Assembly: GCA_947455595.1 (NCBI GenBank) | Contig: CANGOP010000008.1 | Span: 62,001-126,000, forward strand | From: Gammaproteobacteria bacterium | GTDB taxonomy: Bacteria; Pseudomonadota; Gammaproteobacteria; Steroidobacterales; Steroidobacteraceae | Direction: 5' to 3' | Length of the DNA stretch: 64,000 nucleotides | Shown: piece by piece, positions 25,078-35,136 of the stretch | Numbering within the stretch: the first letter of the stretch is position 1 | How the letters are laid out: each line of letters begins with the position of its first letter | Program-made: the position numbers and the translations under genes | The notes under the pieces: model-generated | What the model was told of the DNA's origin: nothing | The model's input: the letters and a program-made list of their open reading frames with translations, nothing else | Databases searched by the model: none

Positions 25078-26352
25078 TCAGGGCCCCTGATCGAACGCGT
25101 AGTCCCGGACGATCCACCCGCGAAGGGTCAATTGACGACGCGCCTCGTCGCTCACATAGCCGCTGACCCACAATTCAGGGTGGAGTGCCTCGGCGGGAAG
25201 ACCCGCCTTCAATGCGCGCTCGGCCGTATCGACCAGTGCAGTCCAATAGACGCCCTCGACCGCGGCTACGACGACGGCGCCTGTGCCATCGGCGTAAAGT
25301 GCGCCGGGCATCCGCAGTGAGGCGATGATCTGCGACAACGGGCGCTGGGCGTGCACGCGACTCAAGCGCTCCACACTCGCGACATAGATCTCCGCCTCGT
25401 CGGCGGAAGCCAACTGCGCAGATTGACGGAAAAAGACATCACGGCCTGCGACGCCCTCAAGCGTGGCGGTCGCGGTGACGAGTCGCAATTGCCGCGTCGG
25501 ACTCAGGGCCAGCGTGCTCTCGAAGCGATCCACCTCATCCGGGCTGACCCCATAACCGATGAGCGTCTGCCGACGACGTTCACGCAAGATGGCGGGGTCT
25601 TCGCGGTAGACAGCGTCCATCACGTGCTGCAGATCACCGGCGTAGGGTACGGATGGTAACGACGCAAGTCGCAGCCCGAGCGAAGTGGCCGCTTCGACTT
25701 GCGCGAGGTGGTGCACCACGCGTCGCAGGGCGTCGTTGTCGTTATACGGATCCACGCCCAAGCGTTGGTACCAGGCACGCTCGTCGGCAGACAGACCCAA
25801 GTAGTGATCGGCGTACCGCGCGGCGGCGTGCTCGGCCCGCTGTCCGGTGCTTTGCGTTGCCGTGGCCGATGACGCAGATTTCGAGGCGGATCGGTCCGTG
25901 GCTTTTTGGGCATCGCGACTCAGTTCACGGGCTTGGGCTGCCGTGCCGCGAAAGAGATTGATGACGCCACGCGGCAGGCCCTGCACGAGCCCAATCGGAT
26001 CGCGCGCGGCGTCGGCCACGGTTTTGAGCGTGCCCTCGACCCGTCGCTTTGTCGTGTCGGCCACCACATCCCAATCGGAGGTGGACGTGGCGACGTCGAG
26101 CGCTTGTATTTCGCGCAGTCGATCGACGAGTTCGGCATGACTGTAGGCTTGCATCGGCCCATACGTGGTCTCGAGCCAGTAGTGCGGCATCAGCCCGTCG
26201 GTTGTCACCGGGTCGATGACCCGAAAGAGGGCGCCGGATTGCTCGGGTGGGGGTAATACGTTGTCGGCGCGCCATTGGGGCGCTTCATACCCGGGTTGGG
26301 CTACCGCGATGGCAGAGATCAGGCAGAGAGTCAGACCTACACAGCGGAACAT
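25078..26352 (-). CDS. Exported protein of unknown function
   Basis: A 424-residue protein that I do not recognise. ATG 26352 is chosen because AAAGGGGC precedes it and the product then opens with a clean signal peptide (residues 1-18, MFRCVGLTLCLISAIAVA). A GTG at 26382 lies inside the preceding gene and would spoil this. A region rich in Ser, Ala and Thr (about residues 150-170) separates an N-terminal part, containing RDPIGLVQGLPRGVINLFRG, from a mostly helical C-terminal part. No catalytic motif is evident. It starts 13 nt after the N-carbamoylputrescine amidase gene and is likely cotranscribed with it. Confidence 0.7.
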   Translation of the reverse strand: MFRCVGLTLCLISAIAVAQPGYEAPQWRADNVLPPPEQSGALFRVIDPVTTDGLMPHYWLETTYGPMQAYSHAELVDRLREIQALDVATSTSDWDVVADTTKRRVEGTLKTVADAARDPIGLVQGLPRGVINLFRGTAAQARELSRDAQKATDRSASKSASSATATQSTGQRAEHAAARYADHYLGLSADERAWYQRLGVDPYNDNDALRRVVHHLAQVEAATSLGLRLASLPSVPYAGDLQHVMDAVYREDPAILRERRRQTLIGYGVSPDEVDRFESTLALSPTRQLRLVTATATLEGVAGRDVFFRQSAQLASADEAEIYVASVERLSRVHAQRPLSQIIASLRMPGALYADGTGAVVVAAVEGVYWTALVDTAERALKAGLPAEALHPELWVSGYVSDEARRQLTLRGWIVRDYAFDQGP

Positions 26353-26365
26353 CGCGAAGCCCCTT

Positions 26366-27238
26366 TCACGACTGGCGACCATCCAACGTCGACAACGCGC
26401 CGTACAGATCAGGTCGGCGGTCGCGGAATACGCCCCAACTCAAGCGTAGCTCTCGGATCGCATCCAGGTCGACTGTCGCTGTGCAGACGCCGGGGTCGGT
26501 ACGGTTCGCTTCTTGCAGCAACTCACCGGTGGGACCTGCAATGAATGATGAGCCGTAGAAGGTCAGGCTGGTCGCGCCCTCGGTCTCCGTGCCGATCCGA
26601 TTCGAGGCGATGACCGGCACCAGATTGGCCGCCGCGTGGCCACGCATGACGTTTTGCCAATGCCGCATCGAATCATAGGTAGGATCCGCTGGTTCACTGC
26701 CAATCGCGGTGGGGTAGAGGAGGCATTCGGCGCCCGCCAGCACGAACGCTCGCGCGGCTTCCGGAAACCATTGATCCCAACAGATGCCGAGGCCTACCCG
26801 GCCATAGGCCGTATCGATGGCGTGGAAGCCGGTGTCCCCCGGGGAAAAATAATACTTTTCCTCGTAACCGGGGTTTTGTGGGATATGGCTCTTGCGATAG
26901 ACACCCGCAGTCCGACCGTCGGCGTCGAGGACGACTGTGGTATTAAATCGGGCCACGCCCGCCCGTTCGTAGACCGAGATCGGCAAGACCACGCCCAACT
27001 CGCGTGCCACTCCGCGCATTCGTTCTACCGTCGGGTGGCGGTCCAACGGTTGCGCGAGATCCAAAAAGCGCGGCGTTTGCACCGAACAGAAGTACGGGGT
27101 TTCAAACAGTTCCTGCGGCAGAATCACCTGCCCACCGGCGGCGGCGGCGGCGCGGATCCACGTCTCGGCCGTGTCGAGTGTGTGCGCTCGATCCCAGCTG
27201 CACGCAAATTGCATGACGGCAAACGTAACCTGTCTCAT
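26366..27238 (-). CDS. aguB: N-carbamoylputrescine amidase (nitrilase superfamily)
   Basis: A 290-residue cytoplasmic hydrolase. It converts N-carbamoylputrescine to putrescine, ammonia and CO2, the last step of putrescine formation from agmatine. The nitrilase triad is Glu43 (LPQELFE), Lys116 (YRKSHIP) and Cys153 (GICWDQWFPE). The segments NPGYEEKYYFSPGDTGF and PTAIGSEP are typical of AguB. ATG 27238 has GAGGA 6 nt upstream. The usual partner, agmatine deiminase (aguA), is not in the window. Other carbon-nitrogen hydrolases are possible but fit less well. Confidence 0.9.
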   Translation of the reverse strand: MRQVTFAVMQFACSWDRAHTLDTAETWIRAAAAAGGQVILPQELFETPYFCSVQTPRFLDLAQPLDRHPTVERMRGVARELGVVLPISVYERAGVARFNTTVVLDADGRTAGVYRKSHIPQNPGYEEKYYFSPGDTGFHAIDTAYGRVGLGICWDQWFPEAARAFVLAGAECLLYPTAIGSEPADPTYDSMRHWQNVMRGHAAANLVPVIASNRIGTETEGATSLTFYGSSFIAGPTGELLQEANRTDPGVCTATVDLDAIRELRLSWGVFRDRRPDLYGALSTLDGRQS

Positions 27239-27352
27239 CGCTCATCCTCTCGGTCGTGTCGTTGCAGCGTAGCGCGAACGAGTGCGCGATGCCGCCATTC
27301 CGGAGTCGGCCGTGTATGCTCAGGCTCTGGATCATTTTGGGGGAGAAACGTG

Positions 27353-30300
27353 ATGCGTGGATCGGCACATCGGCGGGGTCTGGGATGGCGTACGGCGGCC
27401 AGATGGCTCATGGCCATCATGTTCGTCGGCGCCGCATGGGCAGATCCGGGCCCGACGGCAGTCGTCGACGGATTGCACTGGCGAAATGTCGGACCCTACC
27501 GCGGCGGACGGACACGCGCAGTGGCAGGTGTGCCAGGTCAGCGTTCAACGTTTTACGTCGGTGCCGTGAATGGCGGCGTCTGGAAGACGGATGATGCCGG
27601 TCGGACGTGGACGCCGATCTTCGACGAGCAGCCGACTCAGTCCATCGGTGCCATTGCCGTCGCGCCGTCGGCACCGGATACACTTTATGTGGGCTCGGGT
27701 GAAGGTCTGCATCGGCCCGATCTGTCGGTGGGTAATGGTGTGTACCGCTCCGATGATGCGGGTCGGCATTGGCGCTATCTCGGGCTACCGGACGCGCAGC
27801 AGATTCCGGAGCTGGCGATTGATCCGCGTACCCCTGAGACGGTGTACGCCGCGGTTCTCGGGCATCCCTTCGGCCCCAGTGAGCAGCGGGGCGTCTATCG
27901 CTCGCGCGACGGCGGGCGGCATTGGGATCTGGTGCTGAAGACGGATGCCCATACCGGTGCCAATGGTGTGGTCGTCGACCCTCAGCATCCCGATACCGTG
28001 TACGCCACGATGTGGGAAGACCGCTTAGGACCTTGGGAAGACGGTAACGAGTATCGAGGCACGGGTGGCGGCCTCTACCGCTCGGATGACGGTGGCGAGC
28101 ATTGGCAACGCCTTGGGAACGAGTTCCCAGCCAACACGACGCAGATCAATGTGTCGATTGCGCCGAGTCGCCCGGAGCGACTCTACGCGATGGTGGCGAC
28201 CACCGATCCCGGTGACTACAACTCCTCGGCAGGATTGAGCCTGTGGCGCTCGGACGATGGGGGGCATCACTTTGCACGCACGACGGATGATCCCCGCGCG
28301 GTCCTGCGGATCGGTGGCGGTGATCACGCTATCGTGCGGGTGGATCCGAATGACCCCGACTCCCTGTATACAGCCAGTATCGTCGCCATGCAGTCGCACG
28401 ATGGTGGGCACACGTTCACCTACTTGCGCGGCGGCCCCGGCGGTGACGATTACCAGAATCTCTGGGTCAGCCCTGATGATGGCAAGATTCTTGCGCTCGT
28501 CGGTGATCAAGGTGCACTGATCTCACAGAACGGGGGGCGTACCTGGTCAAGTTGGCTGGTGCAGCCGACCGCGCAGCTTTACCACGCCAGTGTCACACCG
28601 ACATTCCCGTACCGGATCTGCTCTGGTCAGCAGGAAAGCGGCTCTGTCTGCATCTCAAGCCGTGGGAATGATGGTGAGATTACCGAGCGGGATTGGCACC
28701 CGGTGGGTGCGATTGAGTACGGTTACGTCGCGCCCGATCCGTTGAACCCTGATCTCATCTACGGCGCGGGTCGTGCCGAAGTGACGCGGTACCACGTTTC
28801 GACTGGTCGCGTTGAAAACGTCACACCGTTCTTTGGCAAGAAAGACGGGATTCGCACCGTGCGCACAGAGCCGTTGATGTTCTCACCGCTCGACCCGCAC
28901 ACGCTCTACTTCGCCACGAGTCGGCTGTTCAAGACGGTCGATGGCGGTGATCACTGGTCGCTGATGAGCCCAGAGTTGTCCCGCCCGGACCCGGCGATGC
29001 CGGCGAGCGTGGGCGATCGGCATCCAGCGAATGCCGGCGAACAGCGCGGCGTGATTTACGCGTTGGCACCGTCTCCCATCAAACAAGGCTTGTTGTGGGC
29101 CGGTACCGATGATGGCTTAATCTGGCGTACCCAAGACGACGGCGCCACCTGGCAGAACATCACGCCGCCCGCGCTGACCTCGTGGAGCAAAGTGACGCAG
29201 ATGGATGCCTCGCGCTTTGATCCGCAAGTGGCTTACGCCTCGGTGAGTCGACTGCGCATCGATGATTTAACCGCCTATGTGTATCGCACGACGGATGGTG
29301 GTCAGCACTGGGATTCAATTACCCGAGGTCTCGAGGACGCCGGTGCCGTGAATGCCGTGCGGGAGGATCCTATCCGCAAAGGCTTGCTCTATGCGGCGAC
29401 AGAATTGGGTGTTTGGGTGTCGTTCGACGACGGTGAGCAATGGCTGCCTCTCAACAACAATTTGCCGCACACCTCGGCCCGCGATGTGATCGTCAAGGAT
29501 ACGGATCTGATTGTCGCAACCCATGGTCGTGGCTTCTGGATCCTTGATGACATCACGCGACTGCGCGCGTGGCAGCCAGGTAAGCTCGATCATCCGTGGC
29601 TCGTTCCGCCGGCGCCCGTGATTCGTGTGGCCCGCAGCACCTGGGGCGATACGCCCATTGCACCGGATGAACCCGTCGGCGAGAACCCACCGATCGGTGC
29701 GGTGATCGACTATGCCTTGCCAGCGACGGCGTCAGGGCCTGTGAGCATCCGCATTCTTGATGCGAGCGGCGGCGTGGTGCGTGAATACACCGACCACGAT
29801 GCGCAGGACCCGTCCGAGGAAGAGTTACAGCGAGGCCTGATACCCACCTGGTGGGCCGAGATCCGCCGGCCCATCGCCAGCGGCAGTGGCTTGCATCGCG
29901 TGGTGTGGGACTTGCAGTTGCCCGCGCCGCGCGCGACCACCAAAGGCTATCCCATCGGCGCGGTACCGCACCGCACGCCGCGCGATCCGCAAGGCCTCTT
30001 CGTGCCGCCCGGTCGTTATACCGTCGAGTTACGTTCGCGAGAGGGTGTGCAGTCCGCTTCGCTGGAGGTTCGCGGCGACCCGCGCCTCGATGCCGTCGCC
30101 CAGGCGCGCATTGCGGAGGAATTCAAGACGCTGCGGCCGCTGTATACCGCGTTTGATTTGGCTGCCTACGATGAAGGTGTGCTGCGTTCATTGTTGCAAC
30201 AGATCGAGGCAGCTCAGGGCGGGGCGGCGCGACGGGGCACCGCACATGAAACACTGGAACAGTACGCCAAGCGGTTGCATGCGGCATTGGATGACGGCCC

Positions 30301-30574
30301 CAAGGAATCAAATCGCGCAGGCGTTGCATCGTTGATGCGGGAGCTCGGCGAGCTGTACGCGGTCACCACGCGGGGTGACGGGCCACCGAACGAGGCACAG
30401 ATGACGGCGCTGAAGTCGTTACTTGAGAGCGCGGGTCCAGCGCTGGCCCAGGCGGCACAGGTGATCGCGGACGTGCAAAGCGTGAATGGACGACTGCGGT
30501 CTGCGGGCGTGGTCCTCAACCTCAGCTTGCCACCGGTCCACGACGGGAAGTTGGCTGACGTCGACGAAGAGTAA
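27353..30574 (+). CDS. Exported BNR/sortilin-like beta-propeller protein
   Basis: A 1073-residue protein with a signal peptide (about residues 1-31, ending AAWAD) after ATG 27353, which has GGGGGAG 4 nt upstream. The open frame extends 717 nt further left, but that part runs antisense to aguB. Many copies of the Asp-box motif, such as SDDGGEHWQRL, SRDGGRHWDLV, TDDAGRTWTPI and TTDGGQHWDSI, build one or two VPS10/sortilin-like propellers (residues 35-740). The rest is an immunoglobulin-like region and an alpha-helical tail rich in Gln, Ala and Glu. Homologues are widespread and annotated as glycosyl hydrolase by fold only; no glycosidase residue is evident. Secreted or periplasmic; function unknown. 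Confidence 0.85.
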   Translation: MRGSAHRRGLGWRTAARWLMAIMFVGAAWADPGPTAVVDGLHWRNVGPYRGGRTRAVAGVPGQRSTFYVGAVNGGVWKTDDAGRTWTPIFDEQPTQSIGAIAVAPSAPDTLYVGSGEGLHRPDLSVGNGVYRSDDAGRHWRYLGLPDAQQIPELAIDPRTPETVYAAVLGHPFGPSEQRGVYRSRDGGRHWDLVLKTDAHTGANGVVVDPQHPDTVYATMWEDRLGPWEDGNEYRGTGGGLYRSDDGGEHWQRLGNEFPANTTQINVSIAPSRPERLYAMVATTDPGDYNSSAGLSLWRSDDGGHHFARTTDDPRAVLRIGGGDHAIVRVDPNDPDSLYTASIVAMQSHDGGHTFTYLRGGPGGDDYQNLWVSPDDGKILALVGDQGALISQNGGRTWSSWLVQPTAQLYHASVTPTFPYRICSGQQESGSVCISSRGNDGEITERDWHPVGAIEYGYVAPDPLNPDLIYGAGRAEVTRYHVSTGRVENVTPFFGKKDGIRTVRTEPLMFSPLDPHTLYFATSRLFKTVDGGDHWSLMSPELSRPDPAMPASVGDRHPANAGEQRGVIYALAPSPIKQGLLWAGTDDGLIWRTQDDGATWQNITPPALTSWSKVTQMDASRFDPQVAYASVSRLRIDDLTAYVYRTTDGGQHWDSITRGLEDAGAVNAVREDPIRKGLLYAATELGVWVSFDDGEQWLPLNNNLPHTSARDVIVKDTDLIVATHGRGFWILDDITRLRAWQPGKLDHPWLVPPAPVIRVARSTWGDTPIAPDEPVGENPPIGAVIDYALPATASGPVSIRILDASGGVVREYTDHDAQDPSEEELQRGLIPTWWAEIRRPIASGSGLHRVVWDLQLPAPRATTKGYPIGAVPHRTPRDPQGLFVPPGRYTVELRSREGVQSASLEVRGDPRLDAVAQARIAEEFKTLRPLYTAFDLAAYDEGVLRSLLQQIEAAQGGAARRGTAHETLEQYAKRLHAALDDGPKESNRAGVASLMRELGELYAVTTRGDGPPNEAQMTALKSLLESAGPALAQAAQVIADVQSVNGRLRSAGVVLNLSLPPVHDGKLADVDEE

Positions 30575-30582
30575 CCACGAGG

Positions 30583-30612
30583 GACGCGCGGCGGTTACGC
30601 CGCGCGTCTTTT
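30583..30612 (+). terminator. Rho-independent terminator of the BNR gene
   Basis: A perfect 11-bp stem (GACGCGCGGCG / CGCCGCGCGTC) with loop GTTA is followed by TTTT. It lies 9 nt beyond the BNR stop and overlaps the last codons of the facing RND gene. Confidence 0.85.
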
Positions 30613-33600
30613 CAGTCTAACGACGGTGCTTTCGACCAAGACAAACAAGAGCGGTACGAAGAAAATCGCCAACAGTGTGGCGGTGAGCATGCCACCGACC
30701 ACCGCGTTACCGATCGCTTTTTGCGATCCGGATCCTGCGCCGGAGGCCAGTGCGAGCGGCAATACGCCGCCACCAAAAGCCAGAGAGGTCATGATGATCG
30801 GCCGCAGTCGAATGCGCACAGCCTCGAGCGCCGCTTCCGGCAAGCTGCGTCCCGAGCGATGCAGTGTTGTTGCAAACTCCACAATCAAGATGGCGTTCTT
30901 GGCGGCAAGACCCATGGTGGTTAAGAGACCGATCTGAAAGTAGATGTCGTTGTTCAGGCCGCGGGCTGCCGTCGCCAGCAGTGCGCCGATGACACCCAGC
31001 GGGACCACCAGAATCACGGATAACGGGATGGTCCAACTCTCATACAGTGCCGCCAGCATCAGGAAGATCACGAGGATCGATAACCCATATAGAAGGGGGG
31101 CTTTGGCGCCCGACTCCTGCTCTTGTAGCGAGATCCCAGTCCACTGATAGCCGACGCCGGGGCCGAGCTGTGAGACCAACCGTGCCATCGTACTCATGGC
31201 CTCACCGGTGCTGCGTCCAGGCGCCGCGGCGCCTTGGATGTCGACTGAGGGATTTGCGTTATAGCGTTCCAAACGGGGTGAGCCTTGGGTCCAGCTGGAC
31301 GTTGCGAACGCATCGTAGGGCACCATCTGGCCGGATATGTTGCGGACGTACCAGCGGGCGAGGTCCTCCGGATTGCGCCGATAGGGGGCATCGGACTGCA
31401 GATAGACTCGCTTGATGCGCCCCTTGTCGAGGAAGTCGTTGACGTAGGTACCACCCCAGGCGCTGGCGAGGGCGCTGTTGACGTCGCTGATGGACAGTCC
31501 AAGCGCCGTGACTTTGGCCGCATCGATATCAATTTTGACCTGTGCGGTGTCGTCCTGCCCATTGGGCCGAACGCCCATCAGCGACGTCTCTTTCGCAGCC
31601 ATGCCAAGCAATTGGTTGCGAGCGGCTATGAGCTTTTCGTGTCCGATGCCGCCGGTATCGAGCAATTGCAGATCAAAACCGGTTGCGTTGCCCAATTCCT
31701 GTACCGGTGGGGGTACGAGCACATAGACCGAGGCATTGCGTAGCGTCGAGAAATGTTTCATCGCTCGTGCCGCAATGGCTTGCGCTGACAGGCGAGGCTC
31801 GCGCCGTAACTCAAAGTCCTTCAGTCGCACAAAGGCGAAGCCCGAGTTTTGGCCAGTTCCCGCGAATCCGTAGCCGGTGATGGTGAACAGAGACTTGATA
31901 GCCTCTCCGTCGTCTTCGGTGAAGTAGCGGCGCACTTCCTCCAACGTTGCCAGTGTGTGCTCCTGCGTCGTGCCAGGCGGCAATTGGACGGATACCAAGA
32001 TTGAGCCTTGATCCTCATCGGGGAGAAAGGCGCTGGGAATTTTGAGAAACAGCAACCCAATCGCGACGAGGATCGCGGCATAGATCGCCATCCAGCGGCC
32101 GCCTTGCCCTAAAATTTGTCCGACAGCGCGTCGATAGCGCTCAGCCATCCGATCAAAACGACGATCAAAATCCGCTAAGAGCCCCGTCCGTTCGACACCG
32201 TCGGCATGGGCTGCAGCAGGATTGAGCAGGGTCGCGCACAACGCCGGTGTCAGGATCAGCGCCACAATGACAGAGAGTCCCATTGCGGCCACGATCGTGA
32301 CGGCGAACTGACGGTAAATGACGCCCTGAGATCCGCCGAAGAAGCCCATCGGCACGAAGACAGCGGACAGTACTAAGGCCACGCCGATCAACGCGCTCGT
32401 GATTTGATCCATCGATAGTCGCGTAGCTTCCAGCGCCGAGCGTTGCTCCTCGCGCATGATGCGCTCGACATTTTCAACCACCACGATGGCGTCATCCACC
32501 AAGAGACCGATCGCGAGCACCAACGCAAACATGGTGAGGGTGTTGATGGTGTAACCAAACAGCGCCAACACGCCGAAGGTGCCCAAGAGCACCACCGGTA
32601 CGGCAATGGTGGGTATCAGCGTTGCTCGCCAACTCTGCAGAAAGAGGTACATGACGAGAAACACGAGGAGGATCGCCTCGATCAGTGTCTTGACGACCTC
32701 GTGGATCGATAGCCGAACGAATGGAGTCGAGTCGTATGGGACCACTGCGTGATAGCCCGCAGGAAGCGCGTGGGAGAGTTCTTCAAATTTGGCCTTCACA
32801 GCCTCGGCCGTCTCGAGTGCATTGGCGCCCGGCGCAAGGCGAACGGCGAAGCCCCCGGCCGGATGCCCGAAATATCGGGACGAAAATGCATAGGTCTCGG
32901 CACCGAGCTCGACTCGTGCCACGTCTTTAAGATAAATCGTGCTGCCGTGCGAGTCCGCCTTGATGACGATCTTTTCGAATTCCTCAGAACTTTGTAGGCG
33001 TGACTGTGCGGTGATCGTCGCGTTAAGACCCACGCCGGGACTCGCCGGAAGTCCGCCGATCTGTCCGGCGGTAACCTGAGTGTTTTGCGCGCGAATGGCC
33101 GCGATGACATCGCCGGGCACCAAGTTGAAGCCCGCCAGCTTGGTTGGATCAAGCCAAATGCGCATCGCATGCGGTGTGCCGAAAGAGAAGGTCTCACCGA
33201 CGCCCGGTACGCGACTGACGGGATCAATCACGTTACTCGACAGATAGTCGGCGATGTCGGAGGAGGTGACGGACGGGTCGTCGCTGTAGATGCTGCCGGC
33301 CAAGAGAAAGTTGCGCGCCGTCTTCTGCACGTACAAGCCTTGCGCTTGTACTTCCTGAGGCAACAGGGGAATCGCGGCCTGCAGTTTGTTCTGTACCTGC
33401 ACCTGAGCAATGTCGACGTTGGTCCCGGAGCGGAAGGTGAGGACGACATTCGCAGAACCCGAGGCGTCGCTCGAGGCCGACATGTACTTCAGTCCGTCCA
33501 GCCCCTTCATCTTTTGCTCAATGATCTGAGTAACGCTGTCCTCAATGGTTTTGGCGGAGGCACCGGGGTAGGTGGCGTTGATGCCTATCTGGGGCTCGGC

Positions 33601-33717
33601 AATCATCGGGTACTGCTGAATCGGTAAATTGAAGATCGCCGCCGTGCCCACGAGCATGATGACGATCGCGACGACCCAAGCGAAGATCGGCCGATCAATA
33701 AAAAAGCGCGGCAGCAT
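30595..33717 (-). CDS. RND efflux pump inner-membrane transporter (HAE1 family)
   Basis: A 1040-residue AcrB/MexB-type proton-driven multidrug exporter with twelve membrane helices and two large periplasmic loops. The proton-relay aspartates are in helix 4 (AIGLLVDDAIVVVENVER, about residue 405). FFIDRPIFAWVVAIVIML at the N-terminus and GFAFVRLKDFELR in the porter domain are typical of hydrophobe exporters. It follows the adaptor gene by 9 nt. No outer-membrane TolC-type gene and no TetR regulator is linked, so the pump must use an unlinked channel. Substrate unknown. Confidence 0.95.
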   Translation of the reverse strand: MLPRFFIDRPIFAWVVAIVIMLVGTAAIFNLPIQQYPMIAEPQIGINATYPGASAKTIEDSVTQIIEQKMKGLDGLKYMSASSDASGSANVVLTFRSGTNVDIAQVQVQNKLQAAIPLLPQEVQAQGLYVQKTARNFLLAGSIYSDDPSVTSSDIADYLSSNVIDPVSRVPGVGETFSFGTPHAMRIWLDPTKLAGFNLVPGDVIAAIRAQNTQVTAGQIGGLPASPGVGLNATITAQSRLQSSEEFEKIVIKADSHGSTIYLKDVARVELGAETYAFSSRYFGHPAGGFAVRLAPGANALETAEAVKAKFEELSHALPAGYHAVVPYDSTPFVRLSIHEVVKTLIEAILLVFLVMYLFLQSWRATLIPTIAVPVVLLGTFGVLALFGYTINTLTMFALVLAIGLLVDDAIVVVENVERIMREEQRSALEATRLSMDQITSALIGVALVLSAVFVPMGFFGGSQGVIYRQFAVTIVAAMGLSVIVALILTPALCATLLNPAAAHADGVERTGLLADFDRRFDRMAERYRRAVGQILGQGGRWMAIYAAILVAIGLLFLKIPSAFLPDEDQGSILVSVQLPPGTTQEHTLATLEEVRRYFTEDDGEAIKSLFTITGYGFAGTGQNSGFAFVRLKDFELRREPRLSAQAIAARAMKHFSTLRNASVYVLVPPPVQELGNATGFDLQLLDTGGIGHEKLIAARNQLLGMAAKETSLMGVRPNGQDDTAQVKIDIDAAKVTALGLSISDVNSALASAWGGTYVNDFLDKGRIKRVYLQSDAPYRRNPEDLARWYVRNISGQMVPYDAFATSSWTQGSPRLERYNANPSVDIQGAAAPGRSTGEAMSTMARLVSQLGPGVGYQWTGISLQEQESGAKAPLLYGLSILVIFLMLAALYESWTIPLSVILVVPLGVIGALLATAARGLNNDIYFQIGLLTTMGLAAKNAILIVEFATTLHRSGRSLPEAALEAVRIRLRPIIMTSLAFGGGVLPLALASGAGSGSQKAIGNAVVGGMLTATLLAIFFVPLLFVLVESTVVRLKRRAA

Positions 33718-33726
33718 GGTGGGGTC

Positions 33727-34920
33727 TCAGTGCTGTGAGGGTGCAGTCGGCGCGGCCGCAGGGCTACCGGCCGGTACGGGTTTGACGGGCAGACCTGGCC
33801 GCAGTTTCGCCAGGCCTTCGACCACGACCCGTTCGTGCGGATGCAGTCCCGACGCCACAATCCAGTCGCCGCCGTGGGCGGCCTCCAGTACCACCGGTCG
33901 AATTTCGATCTCGGCTTTTTCATTGACCAGCGTCAGGGTCGCGGCGCCACTGGGTGTGCGCCCCACGGCGGTTTGTGGCACGAGCAGCGCATGAGCCACC
34001 GTTGCTGTGCTGATGCGGGCGCGGGCGTAGGTGCCGGGTAGCAACAGGCCCTCCGGGTTAGGGAAACGTGCGCGCACCGTCACTGCACCGGTTCCGGCAT
34101 CGACGGTGACTTCGGTGAACTCCAACTTGCCCTCATGAGCGTACGTCGAGCCATCTTCCAGCAGGAGTGTGACGGGCAGGGTGGCTGATGCGCGCGTGAG
34201 CCGACCGGCGGTCTCCGCTCGTCTCAATGCGAGGAGTTGGGCGGCAGACTGCGTGAGGTCGACATAGACCTCCGCATAGTCCTGTATGACGGCGATCGGC
34301 GTGCTCTGGCGCGCCGTCACGAGTGCGCCCGGTGTGACGAGGCTGCGTCCGATACGGCCAGAGATGGGCGCGCGTACCTTTGTGTAGTCCAGGTTGATCC
34401 GGGCAGTCTCGACTTGCGCGCGGGCCACGCCGACCGCGGAGTCTGCCTGGGCAGCCAGGGATTGGACCTCGTCATTGGCGTCGCGACTCACCGCACCGGT
34501 CTGGACGAGTCGCGCAAAGCGCTCCGCGCGTTGGTGGGCGACGTGTGCCGCTGCCTCGGCCGAGGCAGCGTGTGCTCGCGCGCTATCAAAAGCAGCTTGA
34601 TAGGGGGCAGGATCGATCTGATACAGCGCTTGACCGGCATTGACGCGGGAGCCCTCCTCGAAGGGGCGGGCCACGATCAGGCCATCCACCTGGGGACGCA
34701 CCTCCGCGGATTTCACAGCGTTGATGCGCCCAGTGAGTTCCGTGTCCAGGCTGACGGTTTGCTCATCGACGACCAGATAACCCACTTCAATCGGACCACC
34801 CATGCCGCCGGGTTTGCCGCCCGGGCCCCCGGCGCCGTTGCCGCAGCTGGACAGCGTGGCGGTGAGGCAGCAGAGCAGGGCAAAGCGTGGCGCGGCAAGT
34901 CGCAGGGTCAGCGTTGGCAT
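33727..34920 (-). CDS. RND efflux periplasmic adaptor lipoprotein (MFP)
   Basis: A 397-residue membrane fusion protein linking the RND pump to an outer-membrane channel. The signal peptide ends in a lipobox (LSSC, Cys26), followed by a Gly-rich linker. Domain order is: barrel strand, lipoyl half VRPQVDGLIVARPFEEGSRV, an alpha-helical hairpin (about residues 105-170), the second lipoyl half VRAPISGRIGRSLVTPGALV, a beta-barrel and a membrane-proximal domain. It is the first gene of the two-gene pump operon. The 216-nt region between it and the divergent MFS gene must carry its promoter. Confidence 0.93.
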   Translation of the reverse strand: MPTLTLRLAAPRFALLCCLTATLSSCGNGAGGPGGKPGGMGGPIEVGYLVVDEQTVSLDTELTGRINAVKSAEVRPQVDGLIVARPFEEGSRVNAGQALYQIDPAPYQAAFDSARAHAASAEAAAHVAHQRAERFARLVQTGAVSRDANDEVQSLAAQADSAVGVARAQVETARINLDYTKVRAPISGRIGRSLVTPGALVTARQSTPIAVIQDYAEVYVDLTQSAAQLLALRRAETAGRLTRASATLPVTLLLEDGSTYAHEGKLEFTEVTVDAGTGAVTVRARFPNPEGLLLPGTYARARISTATVAHALLVPQTAVGRTPSGAATLTLVNEKAEIEIRPVVLEAAHGGDWIVASGLHPHERVVVEGLAKLRPGLPVKPVPAGSPAAAPTAPSQH

Positions 34921-35136
34921 ACGATTCTCGGCGAGGTCTGAAAGGGGTCACGCGCAGGGTCGAGCGCGCCAGAAGAGCGGAAGTGTGCGGTTGGCAGGTC
35001 CCCCCTGTCCAATCCAGCGGCCTTTGGCATTTGGCGTTTGGCTGGGCTTGGGCGGCAACCAATTTGAGTTTCCAGGTTGCCGGGCGAGCAGTACAGTCGG
35101 GCGGGAGGGGCCGAGCGTCCCTGACGGGGACAGACC

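Noticed and set aside
26636-27352. A 239-codon leftward extension of the BNR gene
   Set aside because: It runs antisense through aguB, looks unlike protein and lacks a ribosome site. ATG 27353 has both a good site and a signal peptide.
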